Shown in pieces: positions 4,733-9,632 of a DNA stretch of 9,632 nt. The DNA comes from CAVSUR01 sp052143655. Lineage in GTDB: Bacteria > Actinomycetota > Actinomycetes > Streptosporangiales > Streptosporangiaceae. The translations under genes were made by a program, and so were the position numbers. The notes beneath the pieces are model-generated. The model searched no databases and was not told the origin of the DNA. It was given only the letters and a program-made list of their open reading frames with translations. Positions within the stretch are counted from its first letter, which is position 1. The number at the start of each line of letters is the position of its first letter. The stretch is from assembly GCA_052143655.1 (NCBI GenBank), contig JBKQSL010000017.1:1-9632 (forward strand), written 5' to 3'.

Positions 4733-7162
4733 CTATATCGCGGGGTTAGTCCGTGTTTCCCTTAGAGTCAATATGGGCTCGGCAGTTAGGCGATGCAGAT
4801 TGTTGAGCTGATATCGGTGGACCTTTCCTGATCCGAGGTCCTTCACTTCGAGGACGATGGTTGTATTGGCGTCCACATCGATAGTGAGTTCGACATCACG
4901 CGAGGCTGGGCTGCCGGGCACCAGGACTCTGCCAATGGGATCAGGGCGGCCGTCCAGGAACTCCACGAGGTCGATTGCTACCGGCTCGCGCCCTGTGGCT
5001 GCCAGTCGTGCTAGGACAGTGCGTATGGTGGGGATTGCCTTGATGGGCGGGTTGTCTATCTCGTATGTCGCCGTGTTCTGTTTCGGATCCGAGCCAATCT
5101 CCACGGGGTCCTCCTCTGAGGCGGTGTCCGGAGAGGGAGAGGCATGCAATTCGTCACGGGTGTGGGTGGTCCCCTCCTTCTTCGGCAGGCACCGAATCCC
5201 GATACTTCTGTGCAGGAGATCCAGCAGCAGGACGCTCCTGACCGTCCCGCTGAGAACTCCAGCTTGTCGCCCGAGTCCGTGGATGACAGCGGTCTCCTGG
5301 AAATGCGTGATGAACTCGGCGCCGAGTTCCAGAGCCTCAAGCTGCTCGCGGACGGTAAAGATCTTTGTACCCTGGCCGGCGAGGAGAACGAGAGGCGCCC
5401 GTTCGGGGTAGATGCTCACCTCGTCCTGCCATGCATCCATGACTCGCAGAAGAATCGACCGGATCTCCTCGTTGAGCCGTGTAGTGAGGTGCCGGAACAG
5501 GTCACGGTCGACGGGAATGCTGATGTCCTTCAAACCCAGTGGGCCGGCCTCGACGTCCTGGACGAGGATGGTCGTCGCAGGCTGCGTCCCCAGTTCACGC
5601 TTCGCTCGCTGCGCCTCTCGCCGCAGTTGCCATACCAGGTGCGGGTCTGACAGGACATCGTGTCCCGTCTGTTCCCGCACCTCTGCTGCCGCGTAGTCCA
5701 TCAAGATGGCGTCGAAGTCCGTGCCGCCCACTTGATTGCTGCCCGCCACGGCCCTTACGTCGCACACGAAGCTGCCGTCGCTATTGTCGTATCCAAGTAC
5801 TGCGACGTCGAATGTGCCGCCGCCAAGGTCTACCACCAGGCATGGCCCCGCCCAGGTCGGTCGGGCCTGGCATAGCGTCATTGCGGCCACGTTCGGCTCG
5901 GCGATCATTCGCATGATGTCGAAATCAGCCAGCTGGAACGCGCGCTCCAAGGCGTTGCGCTGCGCGACGCTGAAGTTAGCTGGATAGGAGGCCAGGCAGC
6001 GATGCACAGGCCTACCGAGAGCCTCTTCCGCATTGCGCCGCAGGGAGCGGATGATCAGGCTGGCGATGAGTTCTGGTGCGATGCTGCGGTCAGCTACTTC
6101 GAAGTTACGGTCGGTTCCGAGAGCGCGCTTGACCTCTCTGACGGTGCCCTCCGGGCGGTATTGGTCGGCCTCAACTGCCGCCGAGCCGATCAAGTAATCA
6201 AGGTCAGGCAGGAAATGCACGACCGAGGGGACGAGGAGCCGCCCGTCAGCTCCGGGGATAACGGTGGTGCCTTCTGAGTTGCTCAAAGACACGGCTGAAT
6301 AGCTCGTGCCGAGGTCGACTGCCACAATCGGATCAGCCTCGGCATCGACGATCGCCCGTTGAATGCGGCGCGGGCGCCGCTCGGCGCCGATGGGGGCGGC
6401 TGCCCTCCACTGGTTGCTCTTCTGCGCGGAGACGATCTCGAGCCGCTGAACGTCTAGTGGCTCGACGCGGCTGTATGGCTGCTGCACCGGCTTGCCCGCA
6501 GCCCGCGCGACCTGCGGCACTCGTGCGCTCAGATATCTGTCAAGCTCGTAAATGGTGCGGCAGCGACCCTTGTCGCTGAGCGCCTCACATATTGCCTCGG
6601 TGAAGACCCCGGCCTGTACGGACTCGGCTTCATACGAGACGCGGCCAGGCTGGCAGGAGCAGAACGACACCATGCCTGGTGGGCAAAGTGCCGCCACGTC
6701 GACAGGTGCCGGGGCGCTAGGGCCGGATTTGCCGCCCTGGACCGCGTTGCGGCAGGCGTCCAGCAGTAGCACCGAGTGGTCGGCTCGCGCTTCTCCCAGA
6801 TAGCGCAGCATCGAGTCGAACCGCAAGGAGGTGTCGGTGAGCGCGCCCCGGACGCAGTCGATCGGCAGCAGATATTGCACCTCATCGGCCGCCTGGAAGC
6901 CGTGGCCGCTGAAAAAGAAGAACAGGACTCCATCGACGGCGTTCAGCCGATCGCGGTCCGTTATCGCACGAAGCACATTTGTCCGGGTAGGTCGCCGCGA
7001 TTCTGGCGCGTCGTCGCAGAGGATAAGCAGGGTTTCCTCTGAGACGCCGCATGTCTCCAGGAGCGTCATTGCGATCCTTTTCGCGTCCCGGTGGGCGAAG
7101 CGCAGCTGAGAAAGGCTGGAATCCTCGTAAGCCGAGCAGCCGATGACGATCGCGCCGTTCAC
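4733..7162 (-). CDS. Caspase-like (peptidase C14) protease fused to Hsp70 ATPase and substrate-binding domain
   Basis: This 809-residue protein joins two modules. Residues 1 to ~240 are a caspase/metacaspase domain: an N-terminal AIVIGCSAYED, a catalytic His at 87 in FFFFSGHG, a catalytic Cys at 137 in VLLLDACRN, and a C-terminal VSFCSCQPG...YE...G-x-FTEAI segment. Both dyad residues are intact. Residues ~278-632 form an Hsp70 nucleotide-binding domain: phosphate loop 1 VAVDLGTSYSAV, YPANFSVAQRNA, AEPNVAAM, phosphate loop 2 VVDLGGGTFDVAVL, VGGTDFD, AKRELG and LLAGQGTKIF. Residues ~642-800 resemble the beta substrate-binding domain (LLLDLLHRSIGI; IDVDANTTIVLEVKDLGSGK). The helical lid of DnaK is absent. 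The start is GTG 7162, overlapping the previous stop as GTGA, so translation is probably coupled. No signal peptide or membrane segment is evident; a cytoplasmic location is expected. Likely role (inference): a protease whose activity is gated by ATP state or client binding, in a conflict or cell-death system. Catalysis and substrates are unproven. Confidence 0.9.
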   Translation of the reverse strand: MNGAIVIGCSAYEDSSLSQLRFAHRDAKRIAMTLLETCGVSEETLLILCDDAPESRRPTRTNVLRAITDRDRLNAVDGVLFFFFSGHGFQAADEVQYLLPIDCVRGALTDTSLRFDSMLRYLGEARADHSVLLLDACRNAVQGGKSGPSAPAPVDVAALCPPGMVSFCSCQPGRVSYEAESVQAGVFTEAICEALSDKGRCRTIYELDRYLSARVPQVARAAGKPVQQPYSRVEPLDVQRLEIVSAQKSNQWRAAAPIGAERRPRRIQRAIVDAEADPIVAVDLGTSYSAVSLSNSEGTTVIPGADGRLLVPSVVHFLPDLDYLIGSAAVEADQYRPEGTVREVKRALGTDRNFEVADRSIAPELIASLIIRSLRRNAEEALGRPVHRCLASYPANFSVAQRNALERAFQLADFDIMRMIAEPNVAAMTLCQARPTWAGPCLVVDLGGGTFDVAVLGYDNSDGSFVCDVRAVAGSNQVGGTDFDAILMDYAAAEVREQTGHDVLSDPHLVWQLRREAQRAKRELGTQPATTILVQDVEAGPLGLKDISIPVDRDLFRHLTTRLNEEIRSILLRVMDAWQDEVSIYPERAPLVLLAGQGTKIFTVREQLEALELGAEFITHFQETAVIHGLGRQAGVLSGTVRSVLLLDLLHRSIGIRCLPKKEGTTHTRDELHASPSPDTASEEDPVEIGSDPKQNTATYEIDNPPIKAIPTIRTVLARLAATGREPVAIDLVEFLDGRPDPIGRVLVPGSPASRDVELTIDVDANTTIVLEVKDLGSGKVHRYQLNNLHRLTAEPILTLRETRTNPAI

Positions 7163-7530
7163 CGGTCTGCCTCGATCGTGGGAGCCCGGGTGAAGACCAA
7201 TTTGATCCCGCCCCTAGCCTGGGCTTGGACGGAACCTATCAGCCGGATCTCGCCGCCTGCCGTGACATCGGCGGTCACCTCGAAGCTGTCTAGCCGGAAC
7301 GTGCCGTGCGGAACGGGGACAGCGTCAATCGCGGTCCAGATGCCCGCGCAAAACGCCGACAGGTTGGCTGCCAGGGTAGTCGCGCTGACATCCGTCACCC
7401 TAGCGGCTGCGTCTCGGGCGCCAGAAAATATACCCTTCTCGCCCTCAGGCCGGTCAAGGTCGGAAACGACGATCGAGATGACATCTTCTTCCCGCCCGGC
7501 GCTCCTTTTTCCGTCGGTGGTGCTCACCAT
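7159..7530 (-). CDS. Small conflict-system partner protein (peptidase-co-occurring / Trypco-like)
   Basis: This 123-residue protein is encoded immediately upstream of the caspase-Hsp70 gene. Its stop overlaps the next start in GTGA (7159-7162), so the two form one operon with probable translational coupling. Visible parts are a charged N-terminus (to about 16), a strand ISIVVSDLDRPEGEKG (about 19-34), a helical middle (about 40-72), then strands FRLDSFEVTADV, GEIRLIGSVQ and a Gly-rich end RGGIKLVFTR. This layout resembles the small domains found beside trypsin- and caspase-like peptidases in multicellular bacteria (names I associate with it: Trypco1, Pepco, CU044_2847). I cannot decide between them without a profile search. 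Such domains may act as adaptors or sensors for the linked peptidase; that role is inferred. ATG 7530 is preceded by GAGGGGG at short spacing. It lacks catalytic motifs, Cys clusters and membrane segments. Confidence 0.7.
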   Translation of the reverse strand: MVSTTDGKRSAGREEDVISIVVSDLDRPEGEKGIFSGARDAAARVTDVSATTLAANLSAFCAGIWTAIDAVPVPHGTFRLDSFEVTADVTAGGEIRLIGSVQAQARGGIKLVFTRAPTIEADR

Positions 7531-7568
7531 TTCCCCCTCGGCCGCTTACCCTGTCAAGAATTGACTGT

Positions 7569-7597
7569 TTCCTACAAACTACTTGACGGCCTGTCAC
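7569..7597 (-). promoter_or_regulatory. Candidate sigma-70 type promoter of the caspase-Hsp70 operon
   Basis: The minus strand has GTGACA (7597-7592), a 17-base spacer, and TAGGAA (7574-7569). Transcription would start near 7562, about 32 bases before the ATG at 7530. Spacing and the -10 form (TAGRRT-like) fit actinobacterial vegetative promoters. The -35 overlaps the 3' end of an upstream gene remnant. No operator-like repeat is obvious. Confidence 0.4.
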
Positions 7598-7711
7598 CCT
7601 ATGGCTCCTGGCTGTTGGCAGTGCTCGTACTCATTGTTGATCGGCAGATGCTGCTGCACCAGCCGCACGGCCGTTCCAAGATCGTTTGAGGGACCGGGGC
7701 ATGGTGCGTGG
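7594..7711 (-). pseudogene. C-terminal remnant of an unknown gene cut by the ISAs1 element
   Basis: One minus-strand frame runs from the IS edge to TGA at 7594-7596 and reads LGTAVRLVQQHLPINNEYEH then CQQPGAIG. The codons have mostly G or C in third position and the residue mix looks natural, unlike the other frames here. It ends 63 bases before the conflict-operon start, in the same direction. It may be the tail of a former upstream operon member. About 30 codons are too few for a family call, and a chance frame cannot be excluded. Confidence 0.35.
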
Positions 7712-7762
7712 CAGGGTGTTGCGATCTGATCATGAGCGGCGTGTGCCGGGCGGGGGAATGTA

Positions 7763-7819
7763 ACGAAGCTCCGGTAGGAACAGGGGTCCTCTCACAGATC
7801 CCAGCCACCGGAGCTTCGT
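7763..7819 (+). repeat. Perfect 13-bp inverted repeat in the ISAs1 leader
   Basis: ACGAAGCTCCGGT (7763-7775) pairs perfectly with ACCGGAGCTTCGT (7807-7819); the loop is 31 bases and the second arm ends one base before the transposase GTG at 7821. Such leader stems in insertion sequences can limit transposase translation from outside transcripts. That function is inferred here. Confidence 0.65.
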
Positions 7820-7820
7820 C

Positions 7821-8388
7821 GTGGGTCAGTCTGCCAGTTGTGCTGCCGTGTCCGCGCCGACGGGGCCTGTGGTATCGGTCCCGGTCTCGGATGTGTGCTG
7901 TGACCTGCTGGAACTGTTCGCGGGGTGTCGGATGGCCGGGCACGCCCGGGCAGGGATCATCCGGTTGCTGCTGTCCTGGCGCTGGCCGCGGCGGCGGTGG
8001 TTGCCGGGATGAAGGGCTATACGGCCATCACCGGGTGGGTCGCGGACGTTTCTGCCGCCGATCTCGCTGATCTGTATCTGCGGGCTGGTGCCATTCCGGC
8101 CGGACCGCCGTCGAAAACGACGATCTGGCGGGTGGTCACCGACGCCGACCCGGAGATGCTCGATGCCGCTGTGGGTACCTGGCTGATGAACGTGGCCGGG
8201 CTCGCCGCCCCCGCAGTGGCCGGGGCGGATGACTGCATGCCAGGTCGCGGGGCGCTGACGCAGGTCAGGGTGGACGGCAAGGCGATCCGGGGCGCGAAGG
8301 ACGCTGACGGCAGCCAGGTCCGGCTGCTCGCGGCCCTGGCCGGCCCGGACGCCGCCGCCCCGGTGGTCGCCGCGCAGGACCTCGGCAT
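7821..8388 (+). pseudogene. ISAs1-family transposase, 5' part, frameshifted and truncated
   Basis: From GTG 7821 the first frame reads VGQSASCAAV through CCDLLELFAG. Near 7925 one G appears to be missing (GGGGGTG to GGGGTG), and reading continues in the next frame with SDGRARPGRDHPVAAVLALA, GMKGYTAITGWVADV, PSKTTIWRVV and the DGKxxRG motif (VRVDGKAIRGAKD) with the first catalytic Asp. Homology ends after LLAALAG...PVVAAQDLG at about 8384, where the strand switches to an inverted ISAs1 fragment. The second Asp, the Glu region and the C-terminus are missing, so it cannot transpose on its own. The N-terminal half matches the DDE_Tnp_ISAs1-associated N-terminal domain in order and spacing. Confidence 0.8.
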
Positions 8389-8740
8389 GAGTTGGTCTTG
8401 GCGCCCACTTCCACCTGGCCCAGCACCACGCCATGAGCATGATCGAAGGCAGCGAGCAGATGACGGCTGTCTTTGCCGCCGTGACCAGACCCGCGTAAGG
8501 TCTTGCCGTCCACCGCGATCACCCGCCGCCGGCCCGGCCCGGGCACGGTGCGCCGGGCCGCCCACGCACCGGCCAGGTCATCGAAGGTGTCAGCGTCCAG
8601 CCGCTGCAAGGTCCGGCGGAACGTTGATTCCGAGGCACCGCCCCGGCGGCCCCAAGCCCCTGCAAGGTGTCCTGGTCAGCGTCGGCGGCCCACTCTGCGA
8701 TCGCGGTGAACGACGGCGCCCGGCACGCCATCCGCGTCAC
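8389..8740 (-). pseudogene. Internal fragment of a second ISAs1-family transposase, inverted
   Basis: The minus strand encodes SFTAIAEWAADADQDTLQGL, then after a one-base loss near 8645 SESTFRRTLQRLDADTFDDL, then RVIAVDGKTLRGSG (first catalytic Asp), DSRHLLAAFDHAHGVVLGQV and EVGAKTN, where homology stops at about 8390. This covers the same stretch of the transposase as the end of the plus-strand fragment. The two differ clearly in sequence (DGKTLRGSG versus DGKAIRGAK), so they come from different ISAs1 copies. No start, N-terminal 50-60 residues or C-terminal half is present. An in-frame ATG or GTG gives only ~115 residues, not a functional protein. Confidence 0.75.
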
Positions 8741-8746
8741 CCTGAG

Positions 8747-8764
8747 GACTTTGCCGACCCCCTG
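8747..8764 (-). repeat. ISAs1 right terminal inverted repeat
   Basis: CAGGGGGTCGGCAAAGTC on the minus strand. It resembles the remnant end at 148-166 (CAGGCTCCGGCGCAAAGTC) and marks the point where the cysteine-desulfurase-like frame is cut. Confidence 0.55.
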
Positions 8765-8960
8765 GCCGCTGGGTGGTGGCGGCGCTATCCAGATAGGTGA
8801 TCCCCGGGCTCGCCAACAGCCCCGGGAATTGCTCTGCCGCCAGCGCGGGAATCTGCCCGGCCGCCGCCGCGGAGATTGCGCCGGGGCTGGCCGGATCGCT
8901 GCGGGAATAGGGGCTGCTTTCGGTTCCCAGCCGCCCTGGGCCGAAGGCCGGTCGCGTCAC
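8765..8960 (-). pseudogene. 5' end of a SufS/NifS-type cysteine desulfurase gene disrupted by ISAs1
   Basis: The frame contains ITYLDSAATTQRP at 8763-8801. This is the N-terminal signature of class V aminotransferase-fold cysteine desulfurases (YLDNAATTQKP in SufS), which use PLP to take sulfur from cysteine. It is preceded by IPALAAEQFPGLLASPG, which fits the R-x-x-FP-x-L helix before that strand. The IS end begins inside the next codon, and the PLP-Lys, active-site Cys and >300 residues are missing. The start is unsure: GTG 8960 has GGAG six bases upstream, while the frame is open back to GTG 9053 without a ribosome site. The N-terminal extension is Pro/Gly/Ser-rich, which could point to a desulfurase with a disordered N-terminus, such as encapsulin cargo types, but this is weak. 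It is oriented like the DUF5134-like gene upstream. Confidence 0.55.
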
Positions 8961-9075
8961 GGGCGCTCCGGGCGGCGGGAACCAGCGGCATCCATGCTTC
9001 CACGATGACCCGCCGTGCGCGCATTTCCAAGAGGCCGATATGAGCAATTGCACGAGCAGTTCGGGGCGGAACGGA

Positions 9076-9632
9076 TCAGCGCATCAGGATGAGCATGTAG
9101 CCCATGGTGACGCCCATCGCGATCTCGCGGCACGCCGCGAGCGAGGGCGACAGCGGCGTGCCCGGCCGGGCCGCGGCCACCTCGCTAGCGGACGGCTGGC
9201 CCTGGTCGGCGTCGGCGACCGCGACGCCCCCGGTGCCGGCACCAGCACCAGCGCCGACCATTGCCGACACAGGTGCCCGGCGGGCCAGCGCGGCTACCGG
9301 AGCCAGGGAGGTGAGCCGGTCGGTGGTCCAGATCACGTAGCCGAAGAGCACGAAGGCGAAGATGAGCGCCAGGGTGGGGAAGTGCGCGGCGCCGCCGGCG
9401 GGCATCCCGCTGATCGCCGACCCGGACGCGGTTTTCATGCTGCCCGCGGCTGCGAACATGTAGAGCATCGCTGCGCTGCCGACGACATGCTGGAGGTGGT
9501 GACCCGGCTGGCCGCCGACGGTCCGCTCGCCGCGGAACTCGCGGATCGCCAGCCAGCCGAACCAGGCGGTCGCGATGGCGAAGACGACCTCCCAGCCGCC
9601 GGCGTAGAACACCCGCAGCCGGGGCACCAGCA
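9076..9632 (-). CDS. DUF5134-like integral membrane protein, N-terminus beyond right edge
   Basis: At least 185 codons are open from the window edge to TGA at 9076-9078; GTG 9627 is only the first possible start inside the window, and the frame continues outward. Hydrophobic segments lie at WEVVFAIATAWFGWLAI, VVGSAAMLYMFAAAG, LALIFAFVLFGYVIW and, at the end, AMGVTMGYMLILM. Between the third and fourth is a long Ala/Gly/Pro-rich, probably exposed loop (about 60 residues). The layout, the HxxQHVVGSAAMLYM helix and the C-terminal AMGVTMGYML match actinobacterial DUF5134 proteins, small Met-rich membrane proteins of unknown function. His-Met-rich helices raise the idea of metal handling, but nothing proves it. 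The start of the desulfurase-like fragment lies 115 bases downstream. Confidence 0.65.
   Translation of the reverse strand, partial: LVPRLRVFYAGGWEVVFAIATAWFGWLAIREFRGERTVGGQPGHHLQHVVGSAAMLYMFAAAGSMKTASGSAISGMPAGGAAHFPTLALIFAFVLFGYVIWTTDRLTSLAPVAALARRAPVSAMVGAGAGAGTGGVAVADADQGQPSASEVAAARPGTPLSPSLAACREIAMGVTMGYMLILMR

Larger units (their letters stand above)
7712..8764 (+). mobile_element. Chimeric ISAs1-family element with both ends but a rearranged interior
   Basis: The left end begins CAGGGTGTTGCGATCTG at 7712. The right end reads inward on the minus strand as CAGGGGGTCGGCAAAGTC (8764-8747). Both share the CAGGG terminus typical of the ISAs1 family, with about 9 of the first 13 bases matching. 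From left to right the interior holds a leader hairpin (7763-7819), a plus-strand transposase 5' part (7821 to about 8388), an inverted transposase fragment of a different copy (about 8389-8740), and a short right end. The element is about 1.05 kb, a little shorter than an intact member, and encodes no complete transposase. The flanking bases (7703-7711 and 8765-8773) do not match as a target duplication, so a rearrangement rather than a single clean insertion made this junction. Confidence 0.65.

Noticed and set aside
4857..5411. 184-codon plus-strand frame inside the Hsp70 region
   Set aside because: Antisense shadow of the Hsp70 C-terminal part; Ser/Arg-rich without recognisable motifs.
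7552..7557. TTGACA on the minus strand near the operon start
   Set aside because: A -10 box 17 bases on would fall over the ribosome site and start codon of the small gene, leaving no room for transcription start; the GTGACA-N17-TAGGAA pair fits better.
7703..8773. Target-site duplication flanking the ISAs1 element
   Set aside because: The 9 bases on the left (GGTGCGTGG) and right (GCCGCTGGG) do not match, so no duplication can be claimed.

Overview
The window reads as high-GC Actinomycetota DNA: strong G/C bias at third codon positions, GTG starts, GGAGG-type ribosome sites, a SigE-family sigma factor, a DUF5134-type membrane protein and actinobacterial-type IS256 and ISAs1 transposases. 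The order or genus cannot be fixed from the sequence. It is accessory in character, with intact genes separated by decayed insertion sequences. Almost all non-IS genes lie on the minus strand.

Left part (1-3215, minus strand, transcribed right to left): two complete paralogous genes (1928-3082 and 729-1859) encode secreted proteins. Each is a signal peptide followed by exactly seven copies of a ~46-residue motif (core SARxAWAVG ... LILRWNGxxWxRVPSP), consistent with a seven-bladed beta-propeller. A third paralogue (178-531) keeps the signal peptide and one blade. It then runs out of frame into the 3' end of an ISAs1-type transposase (148-283), so it is an IS-truncated copy. Next comes the start of a SigE-family sigma factor (1-91), which leaves the window. 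The upstream regions of the first and third paralogues share a 25-base identical core, suggesting common control.

Middle part (3216-4732): no clear host gene. It holds an IS256-family transposase lacking its N-terminal third and carrying two single-base frameshifts, then inverted repeats between convergent genes.

Right-centre (4733-7600, minus strand): the most interesting locus. A two-gene unit with a GTGA overlap encodes a 123-residue protein resembling peptidase-co-occurring conflict-system proteins, followed by an 809-residue fusion of a caspase-like (C14) protease with an intact His/Cys dyad to an Hsp70 nucleotide-binding domain and substrate-binding beta domain without the helical lid. 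A plausible sigma-70 type promoter lies upstream. The likely logic is an ATP- and client-regulated suicide or defence protease, but that is inference. A 30-codon gene remnant upstream ends at an IS boundary, so the locus may once have had another member.

Right part (7712-9632): an ISAs1-type element with both ends recognisable but a chimeric interior. The plus-strand transposase is cut in mid-domain and joined to an inverted internal fragment of a second ISAs1 transposase. Its right end sits inside a gene starting like a SufS/NifS cysteine desulfurase (YLDSAATTQRP), leaving only that gene's 5' end. A DUF5134-like membrane protein gene runs off the right edge.
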